Counted from the first letter of the stretch, positions 1 to 7,025 are shown. The stretch: 10,303 bases of DNA from Oscillospiraceae bacterium (GCA_009776905.1 WRMX01000105.1:1-10303); one strand, 5' to 3'. The notes: generated from the sequence alone by a model not told the origin. Made by a program: numbers and translations.

Positions 1-6
1 CTCAAA

Positions 7-53
7 TGAGGCATCCTTGCCTCAGTTTCGCACCGCTCCGCATCCTTGCTGCG
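7..53 (-). promoter_or_regulatory. Two CsrA-like GGA hairpins downstream of flgL
   Basis: On the minus strand the region after flgL has two copies of GCAAGGATGC, 29 bases apart. In both, GGA sits in a hairpin loop: CGCA-GCAAGGA-TGCG at 53-39 and TGAGGCA-AGGA-TGCCTCA at 24-7. The known CsrA (RsmA) target is ACARGGAUG with GGA in a loop. In B. subtilis fliW, csrA and the flagellin gene hag lie downstream of flgL, and CsrA binds two sites in the hag leader. The next gene is outside this window, so its identity is unknown. The second hairpin (7 bp, followed by TTT) could instead be a weak terminator, or the pair may be an interspersed repeat. Confidence 0.4.
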
Positions 54-115
54 CTAAATGAAGCAAAAATAAACGTCTACCTCACCGGGCGTGAATTGTA
101 GTACTAAAAATCCCA

Positions 116-1717
116 TCAGCGGAGGAAATCCATTAATGTGGGCTGTATGACCCTGGCGCCGGCAGACAATGCCGCTTGATAGACCGCTTCCGCCATTTTT
201 TGATACATGATGACATCCGCCATGTCCGCGTCCTCGGCATCGGACTTCATCTGCTCGTAGTTCAACTCGTCCTGTTTATATCTGGCAGTCAGGAGATCGA
301 GCCTGTTCGTCCTCCCGCCGATCTCCGCGGTTTTTGCCAAAAGATGATTCTGCGCGTATTGCAACGATGTTATGAAACTCCCGATTTCATCGGCCGGGGC
401 TCCGCTCGACGTGGCCTGATACACCTCGTGCAAGAGGTTGAAGACATTCAATGTGGTATTGTCGGGAGCTTGGTACATCACAAGGTCTATGCCATTATAC
501 GTTACTGCCATGCTGACTCCCGGCCCGACATCGAATGTCAATACATCAGCTTTGAGCGTGTCCATCATCTCAAGCATCGACTGCAGGTATTCGATGCTCC
601 CCGCCGTGGGATTGAGCGGATCGAGGCTGCTGTTGGCGACAGTTGCAATTACGGGCACGGCAGCCGGAGCCGTGTCATACCCTATCAGCGATACGCCGCC
701 TATCGACAACGCGACTCGCCCGCAGGGGTCATATTGCGCATCGACGTTCGCAACATTGTTTAAGTCCGCAAGAAAACTATCGCGCGTTGCCTTCATTTCG
801 GTCAACTCAGCGTTCTTCTCAGAGTCCAGCAACCGCAGCTCTTTGAGCCCGCCCGGCCCATTGAGTATCGCTTCCTTCTGCCCGTTAAGGGCATTTAACG
901 TATCAAGGTCGCCATATTTCTCCATGATCTCCTTGTCGATACCCGCAATTTGGTTCTCCATTGTGGTGATTTCGATAGCCAACAGGCCGATTTCGTCGGA
1001 TTTATTCCCAATGTCGGTATTCACCGCAGCGATTTTATATAGCAACCCATCGCCGGGAATTGTGCCGTTGATTGCATCGAGCGCCGCCTGCGCATCGGCG
1101 GCTGCCTTTGCCGCGCCGGAGGAGGCATCGATCCTCAATCCCCCAAAAATCCCGCTGACATCTCCGGAATAGACAGTGCTGCCATTTACCGTCAACCCGA
1201 GTAAGTCCGAAAGATTGTGTCCGTTATAATGCAGGTTCCAGTTATCGTCGAGCGTAAACGGCCCTGTGATCTTTTTGGTCGCAGCGTTATCCCCCGGGGT
1301 GTTATATCCGGCAAACATGTACTTGTCTCCGAATGTGGCATTGAGCGTATCGAGGTAGTGGTCGCGAAGCTGCGCGATCAATTGCGCAACGTTGTTTTTG
1401 TCTGCGGCGCCCTTTACGTCCGTTGCGGCATCGATGACCGAAGTATACACATCCGCAACGCGTCCTTGAAGCTCCATCAACCCGCTCTCGACGGAAGCCA
1501 GCCAATCTTGGGCAGTTCCGATGGTTGCTTGATAGTGCGAAAGGCGGGTGAGCCTGCTTCGAGCCGCCTGCGCATATATCAGAGCAACAGGGTCGTCGCT
1601 GATGTGCGCATATTTCCTGCCGCTGGCAAGCTGGCTCTCCAGCTTGTCCATTCTTGCAAGGTTCGTATTGAGATTGTTCATCAAATTGTTGACGAGCATT
1701 GAATTTGTAACGCGCAT
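116..1717 (-). CDS. flgL: Flagellar hook-associated protein 3 (FlgL), enlarged
   Basis: FlgL forms the second ring of the hook-filament junction, outside the cell, between FlgK and flagellin. The N-terminus (MRVTNSMLVNNLMNNLNTNL, then SGRKYAHISDDPVA near residues 32-45) and the C-terminus (IGGRTNRLD near 466, EDADMADVIMYQ near 495, QAALSAGARVIQPTLMDFLR at the end) are classic flagellin-like coiled-coil domains of this family. The protein is 533 residues, while most FlgL proteins are about 300. The extra length is a block near residues 198-395 that is rich in predicted helix and includes a coiled-coil-like stretch near 225-320. The start at 1717 is chosen because GGGAGG lies just upstream and the family N-terminus begins there; the open frame extends further but only into flgK. 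The gene starts 43 bases after flgK and is almost certainly co-transcribed with it. A single cysteine (C332) lies in the insertion. Confidence 0.95.
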   Translation of the reverse strand: MRVTNSMLVNNLMNNLNTNLARMDKLESQLASGRKYAHISDDPVALIYAQAARSRLTRLSHYQATIGTAQDWLASVESGLMELQGRVADVYTSVIDAATDVKGAADKNNVAQLIAQLRDHYLDTLNATFGDKYMFAGYNTPGDNAATKKITGPFTLDDNWNLHYNGHNLSDLLGLTVNGSTVYSGDVSGIFGGLRIDASSGAAKAAADAQAALDAINGTIPGDGLLYKIAAVNTDIGNKSDEIGLLAIEITTMENQIAGIDKEIMEKYGDLDTLNALNGQKEAILNGPGGLKELRLLDSEKNAELTEMKATRDSFLADLNNVANVDAQYDPCGRVALSIGGVSLIGYDTAPAAVPVIATVANSSLDPLNPTAGSIEYLQSMLEMMDTLKADVLTFDVGPGVSMAVTYNGIDLVMYQAPDNTTLNVFNLLHEVYQATSSGAPADEIGSFITSLQYAQNHLLAKTAEIGGRTNRLDLLTARYKQDELNYEQMKSDAEDADMADVIMYQKMAEAVYQAALSAGARVIQPTLMDFLR

Positions 1718-1760
1718 AATAGCCTCCCGGAATTCATTGCTGCATAAGCAGCCATTATAT

Positions 1761-3956
1761 TTACAGCCCGACTCTGCCTGTGTTGTTGATGAGCCTGTCG
1801 AGCGCTTCGTCCATCGCAGTGATGACGCGGGACGCGCCGGAATATGCATGCTGATATTTGACCATATTGACCATTTCCTCGTCGAGCGAGACCCCGGACA
1901 CCGATATCCTTTGATTCTCAGCGGCGATCAGCAGCGTCGTGCTATTGACCGTCGTTTTCTTAGCGAAGCTGAGCGTGTTTGCGACATCGAAGCGGATGCT
2001 CGTGATGAAGCCGTCAAAGCTGCCAATGTCGATGCTTTTGCCGTTTATCGACATGTTGATGTCCTTTTTCAGGAACAGCTCATAAAGCAGGTTCATGTTC
2101 TCGTTGTTGCCGCGTTGCAGTTCGTCAGGCTCGCCGTGTTTGACGATCTCTTTCGTCGAGCATGCGATGTTGTATTCGCTTTCCGCGACTTCCCTGCTCA
2201 GACGGATGTTTTTGGCCGTGACTTGCGAGAGGTCATAGACAATCGTCGTGAACCCATCGCCGTCCGGATCGGCAACGACATTGCCGTCTTTGTCGATCCA
2301 TTGGCCCAAATCGTTCGCTGTAAGCCTTTCGTGACTGGCATTCTCCCTGAACCATGCAACGGATTCGTCAAAGAAGTTTATGCCTGTCTCGGAGCCATTG
2401 GGGTTGTCGTTCCAGCCCTCACGATGGACGGCGTTGACCTCCTGGACAAGCGACCGCGCGAGGTTGTTGAGCATTTCGATATAATATGGGATGCCGGGCG
2501 TCGGCGTGTTGACGGTGCCTGCCTCATAATTGTCGCGCATGTCGAGATAAGCTTTTAATTCGCCACCCTTGACGATGAGGTCCTCCGCAGGGACATCGAC
2601 GTTGTGCGGCTCGATACTGACGCGCGCGCGATTGCTCTGGGCGTTCTTGTCGTCGCTGCAAGCATAGACGAACGGAATGCCGCCAATTGCAAGCCCTGTA
2701 TGAACGCACCAGTCCCAATCCGGCGGCGGACCATCCATTTCAAATACGGAAACGCCGCCTCCGACGATTTCATTAAGCTCGTCGAAAAGCTTGAGCGGCT
2801 CTTCGAGTATCGATGACAGCTCCGCAAGTCTTGCTATATCCTCAGGATCTATAAGCGGGCTTGACATCACAAGATTCTGATACTCCTCCACATCTTCCCA
2901 TCTCGGCGTGATTTTCGCGAACCTTGCGGCGATTTCATTGATCCTGTCGATGGAAGACTGCACGGCTTTCAGATCCTGCATATCGACGTTTTCATAATCC
3001 GGGGGAACGGCTGCGGGGTTAAACGCGTACAATTGCATTAACTGCGTATATGACCCATCAAGCCCTCTGAAATACGGCACATATTGATTTAATACCGGAT
3101 CCATGCCCGGCTCTTTTGTTTTCGCCCATATAGGCGCCCAGACATCGGCCTCGCCGGCGATGGAGTTAGGCCGCAGCTCGACATCGAGAAGGTCGCGCTT
3201 GTCGTGGTCCAGCAAGGTGCGCCCGCCGATTTCAACGACCAACTTTTGCCCGCCCTTACCGTCAGACTCCTCCCTATACTCGATATCGATAAGAGCTGAC
3301 AGCTCGTCGAGCAAAAGGTTTCGTTTATCGCGCAAATCATTGGCGATGTAACCCGTGACTTCAAAACCGTAGATGCTCTTGTTGAGCTCGACGATCTCGT
3401 TGGCAATCCTGTTAATGTCCTCGACAGTCACCTTGACGGCTTGGTTTTGCGAATCCTGCAGGTCTATGAGCCCTTCATAAATAGAATGAAGCTGCTGCGC
3501 CAAATCGTTGCCGGCAGTTTGCAGCAACTTGCGCGGTGAGCCTTCGACGGGGTCTTCCGCAAGGACTTTGATAGCCTTGAAAAACTGCCCGATGCTGAAG
3601 TTCAAGCTCGTCTCCTCGACGACATTGTCAAAATACGACTCCAGATACGTGAGCCCTTCCGTCCGTTTGAGCCAATAAGCGTTAATCGTGTTCTCAGTCC
3701 TATACCGTCTGTCGAGATAAGCGCTGCGTATCTGGTCCAGAATCTTGACGCGGACGCCGCCTCCGACGAGCGCCTCGGAAACAGGTATGGCCCTGCCGAT
3801 AGTCGCAAACGGATCATATGCGGTCTGAACGATGCGCTGGCGGGTATAGCCCTCCGTCTCAACGTTCGCGATATTGTGACCCGTGACATCAAGGCCAAGC
3901 TGAGCGATGTTCAGCCCGGTCCTGCCTATTTCTATTCCCGCAAAAGTTGCTCTCAT
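1761..3956 (-). CDS. flgK: Flagellar hook-associated protein 1 (FlgK), enlarged
   Basis: FlgK is the first junction protein assembled on the hook tip and is exported through the flagellar type III apparatus with help from FlgN. The N-terminus carries the axial-protein signature (GLDVTGHNIANVETEGYTRQ, residues 21-40) and a conserved helical region (about 80-260, including NDLRDKRNLLLDELS). The C-terminus has GVSLDEEMVNMVKYQHAYSGASRVI (from residue 688) and ends in NNTGRVGL as in Firmicute FlgK. At 731 residues it is well above the usual 500-550. The surplus is mainly a block near residues 275-455, between the conserved N-terminal part and a typical GGELKAYLDMRD segment (464-475). Two cysteines (C417, C433) lie in this block and a third at C599. 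A DxDxDG motif (D563-D565-D567-G568) resembles a calcium-binding loop. The start at 3956 follows AAAGGA about 12 bases upstream, a longer spacing than for the neighbouring genes. Confidence 0.97.
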   Translation of the reverse strand: MRATFAGIEIGRTGLNIAQLGLDVTGHNIANVETEGYTRQRIVQTAYDPFATIGRAIPVSEALVGGGVRVKILDQIRSAYLDRRYRTENTINAYWLKRTEGLTYLESYFDNVVEETSLNFSIGQFFKAIKVLAEDPVEGSPRKLLQTAGNDLAQQLHSIYEGLIDLQDSQNQAVKVTVEDINRIANEIVELNKSIYGFEVTGYIANDLRDKRNLLLDELSALIDIEYREESDGKGGQKLVVEIGGRTLLDHDKRDLLDVELRPNSIAGEADVWAPIWAKTKEPGMDPVLNQYVPYFRGLDGSYTQLMQLYAFNPAAVPPDYENVDMQDLKAVQSSIDRINEIAARFAKITPRWEDVEEYQNLVMSSPLIDPEDIARLAELSSILEEPLKLFDELNEIVGGGVSVFEMDGPPPDWDWCVHTGLAIGGIPFVYACSDDKNAQSNRARVSIEPHNVDVPAEDLIVKGGELKAYLDMRDNYEAGTVNTPTPGIPYYIEMLNNLARSLVQEVNAVHREGWNDNPNGSETGINFFDESVAWFRENASHERLTANDLGQWIDKDGNVVADPDGDGFTTIVYDLSQVTAKNIRLSREVAESEYNIACSTKEIVKHGEPDELQRGNNENMNLLYELFLKKDINMSINGKSIDIGSFDGFITSIRFDVANTLSFAKKTTVNSTTLLIAAENQRISVSGVSLDEEMVNMVKYQHAYSGASRVITAMDEALDRLINNTGRVGL

Positions 3957-4007
3957 ATCATTAATCAGTCCTTTGGAAATTCATGGTTATTGTTCATCGA
4001 GGCTTCC

Positions 4008-4050
4008 GTGAGCGAGCTGTCCCGATGGGCTATGGGGACGGAGCTCACAC
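4008..4050. other. Bulged hairpin between flgN and flgK
   Basis: The gap between flgN and flgK (103 bases) contains an inverted repeat: GAGCT-GTCCC (4014-4023) pairs with GGGAC and AGCTC (4035-4039 and 4042-4046), with a two-base bulge, an 11-base loop and an outer GTG/CAC clamp (4008-4010 with 4048-4050). It is not followed by a T run on the minus strand, so it does not look like an intrinsic terminator. It may stabilise or process the mRNA upstream of flgK. The pairing is seen directly; the role is inference. Confidence 0.5.
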
Positions 4051-4059
4051 GTTAGTAAT

Positions 4060-4569
4060 TTATGCATGGCCGTCGAAAAACCCCGTATTCTTCTTCTTGT
4101 CTTCGGTCGCCCTGCCGTCCCCTCCATAAAAATTATTGAGCGGATCCTCGGAATCTACTATTAAATTCAACATAGCATCGGAATATTCTATATGCGCCTT
4201 TATAAGCTCGCGGTTCTCCATGTTCAGCTCCGTATGTTCGCCGATCAGCTTCGTAAGCTCCGTTTGAAGCCTAACGATCTCGTCGCGTTCATACGGCTTG
4301 GCTTTATCTGCAATAGCGCTGACCGTCACATCATCCGGAAGCAGCCCGAACTCCTCCGCGAGGTCATCGTGCATCGCCAAACGCTTTTTTTCGATAGAAT
4401 TCAGTTTAGACAGTTCCCGGAACTGCCGGCGAACGACATCCTCCAATGACACTGCATCGCTGCTTATAATAATGCCGCGCTCTTCCCACGAAAGCTCGAG
4501 CATTGTTTCCAAAACGCTCTTTTGCTCTGTGAGAAGACCGCACAAATCCGAAAGCACTTGTCTCACCAT
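4060..4569 (-). CDS. flgN: FlgN-family export chaperone
   Basis: FlgN is a cytosolic chaperone that binds the C-terminal ends of FlgK and FlgL and delivers them to the flagellar export machine. This 169-residue protein is almost entirely helical and charged, with LCGLLTEQKSVLETMLELSWEE at the start and long amphipathic helices around residues 40-75 and 95-135, as expected for the family; overall length is typical. Its place directly between flgM and flgK matches the B. subtilis locus, where yvyG encodes FlgN. Sequence motifs in this family are weak, so position carries much of the call. The start is ambiguous: the ATG at 4569 lies only 3 bases after AGGAGG (4573-4578), whereas the next codon, GTG at 4566, has the better spacing of 6. 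The last residues (NTGFFDGHA) look unstructured. Confidence 0.85.
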   Translation of the reverse strand: MVRQVLSDLCGLLTEQKSVLETMLELSWEERGIIISSDAVSLEDVVRRQFRELSKLNSIEKKRLAMHDDLAEEFGLLPDDVTVSAIADKAKPYERDEIVRLQTELTKLIGEHTELNMENRELIKAHIEYSDAMLNLIVDSEDPLNNFYGGDGRATEDKKKNTGFFDGHA

Positions 4570-4607
4570 GACCCTCCTTTGAACAGAAGCCCCGTTCGCA
4601 GCAATGG

Positions 4608-4886
4608 TCAGGGGCGCCGCAAGACGCTGTCGAGAATCTTGTCGGCGATTTTGTCGCTATCGATCTTATAGTCGCCCTGCCTGACAGCGTTGGTAACACT
4701 GGCGATATGAGCCCGCTCTTCTTGGGTGCGAGTCTCAACCTCTGTCATAACCTTGGCAAAGCTGAGCGCCTCTTCCGAAAAGACGACCTCATCGCGGCCG
4801 CTCGCAACGCGGTTTTTGATCGGCGTGGCTTTGGACGCTTGATAGCTCCTTAAGATATTCGGATTAGAAATCGGATTGATTTTCAT
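4608..4886 (-). CDS. flgM: Anti-sigma-28 factor FlgM
   Basis: FlgM binds and inhibits the flagellar sigma factor (SigD/FliA) until the hook-basal body is complete, when it is exported and late genes are switched on. The 92-residue product starts MKINPIS, has DEVVFSEEA at 32-40 (the family's D-x-V-x-x-S segment) and a C-terminal sigma-binding helix region (VTNAVRQGDYKIDSDKIADKIL, about 64-85); the G-x-Y-x-I-D-S-x-x-I-A-x-K-I pattern is diagnostic. The start is set at the ATG at 4886. An in-frame GTG three codons earlier lies inside the AAGGTGG ribosome-binding sequence and is therefore unlikely. A candidate sigma-28 promoter lies about 50 bases upstream, which would make FlgM part of a negative feedback loop. 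flgN follows after 38 bases. Confidence 0.94.
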   Translation of the reverse strand: MKINPISNPNILRSYQASKATPIKNRVASGRDEVVFSEEALSFAKVMTEVETRTQEERAHIASVTNAVRQGDYKIDSDKIADKILDSVLRRP

Positions 4887-4937
4887 AGTGTCCACCTTCC
4901 AATGACCCCTGTCGATCTCGTTCGTAACAGATATTTC

Positions 4938-4964
4938 ATAGCTGCCACGGAAACGAAAACTAAA
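4938..4964 (-). promoter_or_regulatory. Candidate sigma-28 (SigD) promoter of flgM
   Basis: On the minus strand the sequence reads TTTAGTTT, 11 bases, GCAGCTAT. Compared with the known sigma-28 pattern TAAAGTTT-N11-GCCGATAA (Firmicute -10 ending in AT), this matches 6 of 8 positions in the -35 and 5-6 of 8 in the -10, with exact spacing. Transcription would start near 4931, leaving a leader of about 45 bases before flgM. A sigma-28 promoter in front of flgM is known in B. subtilis. Confidence 0.45.
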
Positions 4965-4985
4965 CAGTCGGTCATTTTATCCCCC

Positions 4986-5001
4986 CGGGCACATATGCCC
5001 G
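4986..5001. other. Short GC-rich palindrome after yvyF
   Basis: A perfect inverted repeat CGGGCA-CATA-TGCCCG starts 10 bases after the yvyF stop codon. On the minus-strand transcript it is followed by a run of G and then ATAAAATG rather than by T residues, so an ordinary intrinsic terminator is not supported. It could act as a weak transcript boundary or 3'-end stabiliser between yvyF and the flgM promoter. Confidence 0.4.
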
Positions 5002-5010
5002 AAATAGTTG

Positions 5011-5439
5011 TTAACGTCTGATGCCGTCCGTATGCATCTTTGCATTATGCTTGCTGGCCTTCTTGTCGTTGGGCAACGGCTGGGCAGGTTTGGAGCCCTC
5101 CAAGCTTTTGCTCATGGTATTAGCGACCTTGCCTTTGCAGTCCTTGCACATGCGGCCTGTGTTGATAGGCGTCTTGCATAATTCGCAAAACAGCAGCCCA
5201 TCGCTGTCCGGGTTATCAAGAATGAGCCGCCCCTCCCTTAAGAGATGCAGGATGACCGCACGCTCAACGCCCGTCTCCTCGGACACTTTATCGATTTTTG
5301 AACTCGCATTCGGGTTGTCGTATATATAATCCCTGACAGTGATGAAATCCCTATCAATTTTGTCCAGGCAGTCGGGGCAAGTCCTGCTCCCGAGGCTCTG
5401 GAAAGGTTTGTTGCACATTTTGCATTGAATGATGTTCAT
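5011..5439 (-). CDS. yvyF: YvyF-type flagellar operon protein (TIGR03826 family)
   Basis: This 142-residue protein belongs to the small zinc-ribbon protein family found next to flgM in Firmicutes; its biochemical role is not established, though regulation of late flagellar genes has been suggested by context. Two treble-clef-like cysteine sets are visible: C6-x2-C9 with C21-P-D-C24, and C85-x2-C88 with C98-x2-C101, each able to hold one zinc. Between them, residues 45-75 (SSKIDKVSEETGVERAVILHLLREGRL) look like a helix-turn-helix. The tail from about 108 is basic, rich in Lys, Ser and Pro, and probably disordered. The start at 5439 (MNIIQCKMCNKPF) is chosen because it gives the family N-terminus and is preceded by GAGGGGG; an upstream in-frame extension of 11 codons covers that site. 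The order yvyF-flgM-flgN-flgK-flgL is the same as in B. subtilis. Confidence 0.92.
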   Translation of the reverse strand: MNIIQCKMCNKPFQSLGSRTCPDCLDKIDRDFITVRDYIYDNPNASSKIDKVSEETGVERAVILHLLREGRLILDNPDSDGLLFCELCKTPINTGRMCKDCKGKVANTMSKSLEGSKPAQPLPNDKKASKHNAKMHTDGIRR

Positions 5440-5480
5440 AGTCCCAACCCCCTCACAAAAGTCGTGCGTCAAGCTCCGCG

Positions 5481-5497
5481 ATGCAACAAGGATGCAT
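5481..5497. other. Hairpin at the flgG stop codon
   Basis: ATGCA (5481-5485) and TGCAT (5493-5497) form a perfect 5-bp inverted repeat around a 7-base loop, touching the last base of the flgG stop codon. The plus strand reads ACAAGGATGC through the loop, the same core that occurs twice downstream of flgL but on the opposite strand there. The 57-base gap before yvyF shows no promoter that I could recognise. Confidence 0.35.
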
Positions 5498-6270
5498 TAT
5501 CGCCTCATGTTGTTGGCTATGCCTTCCATCTCGTCCGCAGTCGTAAGAGCGCGGGAAGCAAGCGAGAACGTCCTTTGCGTTCTGATCATGCGAGTCATTT
5601 CTTCGGCAAGATTGACATTGGAAATCTCGAGCGTCCCCTGCCTGATGACCGCAGACTCGGCGGTCATTTTTTCGCCGGAAGCGACAGTTTCGGAGTAGTT
5701 GCCGTCGCCAACGGATGAAAGACCGGTAATATTTCTGAATGTATAAAGCCCAAGAGCGACGGAATAGTCGTCCTCGCCGAGCGAGAAGGTAACGACGCCC
5801 CTCTCATCGATCGTCATATCCTCGAAAAAATCCGGAACGCGGATCCTCTCGCCATTGACATCGTGGATGTAACAACCATCGCCGTTGACGAGATAAAAAC
5901 CATCGAACTCATTGCCGATGTTTAAGCTACCATTTCTCGAATAGACAAGATTGCCGTTGGAATCCTCCAGCTCGAGAAAACCCTCGCCCTCAATGGCGAC
6001 ATCGAGCTTCCTTTCGGTCTTTTGCATACTGCCCGTCGAAAAATCCTTTGTGATGCCGGCGACCATGACGCCATGGCCTTTTTGCTGGTTGCCCTCAGGA
6101 GTCCTCGGCAGCGCAGGAACGATTCCCGCAGTATACAGCGCATCTTTAAAGTCCAACCTGGCGCTTTTATACGCCGCCGAGTTGATGTTGGCGACGTTGT
6201 TGGCGATAGTATCCAGTCTGCGTTGCTGGTTCGTGAGCCCCGTTGCGGCAATATAGACTGCTTCGTACAT
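5497..6270 (-). CDS. flgG: Flagellar rod protein FlgG (FlhP-like)
   Basis: A 257-residue axial rod protein that joins the basal body to the hook across the cell envelope. The N-terminus MYEAVYIAATGLTNQQRRLD and the rod signature ANNVANINSAAYK (23-35) are plain, as is the C-terminal GTLEISNVNLAEEMTRMIRTQRTFSLASRALTTADEM segment (from about 212) that packs with the N-terminal helix. The central part includes LDVAIEGEGFLEL and VYSRNGSLNI, the conserved D1 strands of FlgF/FlgG/FlgE. Length is close to that of B. subtilis FlhP. Its ATG overlaps the flgF stop by one base (TAATG), which suggests translational coupling. FlgF, FlgG and FlgE paralogues are hard to tell apart by eye; gene order (second of the pair) supports FlgG/FlhP. 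No signal peptide is present, as expected for a type III substrate. Confidence 0.95.
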   Translation of the reverse strand: MYEAVYIAATGLTNQQRRLDTIANNVANINSAAYKSARLDFKDALYTAGIVPALPRTPEGNQQKGHGVMVAGITKDFSTGSMQKTERKLDVAIEGEGFLELEDSNGNLVYSRNGSLNIGNEFDGFYLVNGDGCYIHDVNGERIRVPDFFEDMTIDERGVVTFSLGEDDYSVALGLYTFRNITGLSSVGDGNYSETVASGEKMTAESAVIRQGTLEISNVNLAEEMTRMIRTQRTFSLASRALTTADEMEGIANNMRR

Positions 6271-7025
6271 TATCTCAATCTCCCGATCTCATTGACGGCC
6301 TTGCCGACTGTCTCATCTATCATCGTCAGCATGCGCTGGTTAGTCTCATATGTGCGGAAAACCGTAAGCATATCGACCATCTCGCGCCCAATATCGACAT
6401 TCGATGTCTCCAGGAATCCTTGGAGCATCCTGTGCTGCTTCGTGTCGGCCTCTGGGGCGTCGATGGAGAAATAGAGGTTGCTGCCCTGCTTTCTGAGAGA
6501 ATCGTTGTCGGCAAACGAGACGACGCGGATGCGGTCGATGTATTCCGCACCGTTCCAAACCCCGCCCGTGGCATCGACGGAGAAGTTCAGCCCGCCGACA
6601 AGGATAGGCCCGTTCTCGCCGAGCAGGAAATGCCCCTCGCCATCGACAAGATAACCCAGCTCGTCGATGTAGAACGCGCCGCTCCTGGTATAACGCTCGC
6701 CGCCGTCGGTCTGCATCACGAAAAACACATCGCCGATGAGCGCAATGTCTGTGCTGCGCTCCGTGCCTTCCAGCGAGCCGGTGTCGAAGTTAATATATAG
6801 CTGGTCGATCTGAGTGCCCCAATCGAGCGGGCCGACAAGAGGGCGCTGGCCAATGACTCTTGTGTCCTTGATGCGCTCTATCATGACATCGTCGAAGCTG
6901 TGGGAAACGAGATGTTCTTTTTTATACCCTGTGGTGTCGGCATTGGCGATGTTGTTCGTGATGTTTTCCATCAGCCTGCGCTGCAGCAGCATGCCTGTCC
7001 CCGCGATATATGTCCCTCGAACCAT
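6270..7025 (-). CDS. flgF: Flagellar rod protein FlgF (FlhO-like)
   Basis: A 251-residue rod protein, paralogous to the FlgG encoded just downstream. The N-terminus MVRGTYIAGTGMLLQRRLMENITNNIANADTTGYKKE (1-37) carries the rod signature N-N-I-A-N-x-x-T-x-G-Y-K. The middle contains STDIALIGDVFFVMQ and YTRSGAFYIDELGYLVDGEG, and the C-terminus ends with LETSNVDIGREMVDMLTVFRTYETNQRMLTMIDE followed by VNEIGRLR. These are the standard D0/D1 elements of the FlgF/FlgG group, and the length agrees with B. subtilis FlhO. AAGGAG lies 9 bases before the ATG at 7025. It is the first gene after a 234-base gap holding a sigma-28-like promoter, so it probably begins a transcription unit that runs through flgG and possibly yvyF. 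Assignment as FlgF rather than a second FlgG rests on gene order. Confidence 0.93.
   Translation of the reverse strand: MVRGTYIAGTGMLLQRRLMENITNNIANADTTGYKKEHLVSHSFDDVMIERIKDTRVIGQRPLVGPLDWGTQIDQLYINFDTGSLEGTERSTDIALIGDVFFVMQTDGGERYTRSGAFYIDELGYLVDGEGHFLLGENGPILVGGLNFSVDATGGVWNGAEYIDRIRVVSFADNDSLRKQGSNLYFSIDAPEADTKQHRMLQGFLETSNVDIGREMVDMLTVFRTYETNQRMLTMIDETVGKAVNEIGRLR

Noticed and set aside
84..112. Sigma-28 promoter downstream of flgL
   Set aside because: TTTAGTAC-N11-CCCGGTGA matches the pattern too poorly in both elements.
438..1172. Open frame of 244 codons on the plus strand, opposite flgL
   Set aside because: Antisense shadow of flgL with a Ser/Ala/Pro-rich, non-descript translation.
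1548..2558. Long open frame of 336 codons on the plus strand, opposite flgK and flgL
   Set aside because: It lies antisense to two clear flagellar genes, shows no recognisable domain and no convincing ribosome-binding site; codon bias of the true genes explains it.
4887..4895. GTG start three codons before the flgM ATG
   Set aside because: The GTG is part of the AAGGTGG ribosome-binding sequence, and the family N-terminus is MKI.
4986..5001. Intrinsic terminator after yvyF
   Set aside because: The hairpin is present but no T run follows on the minus strand.
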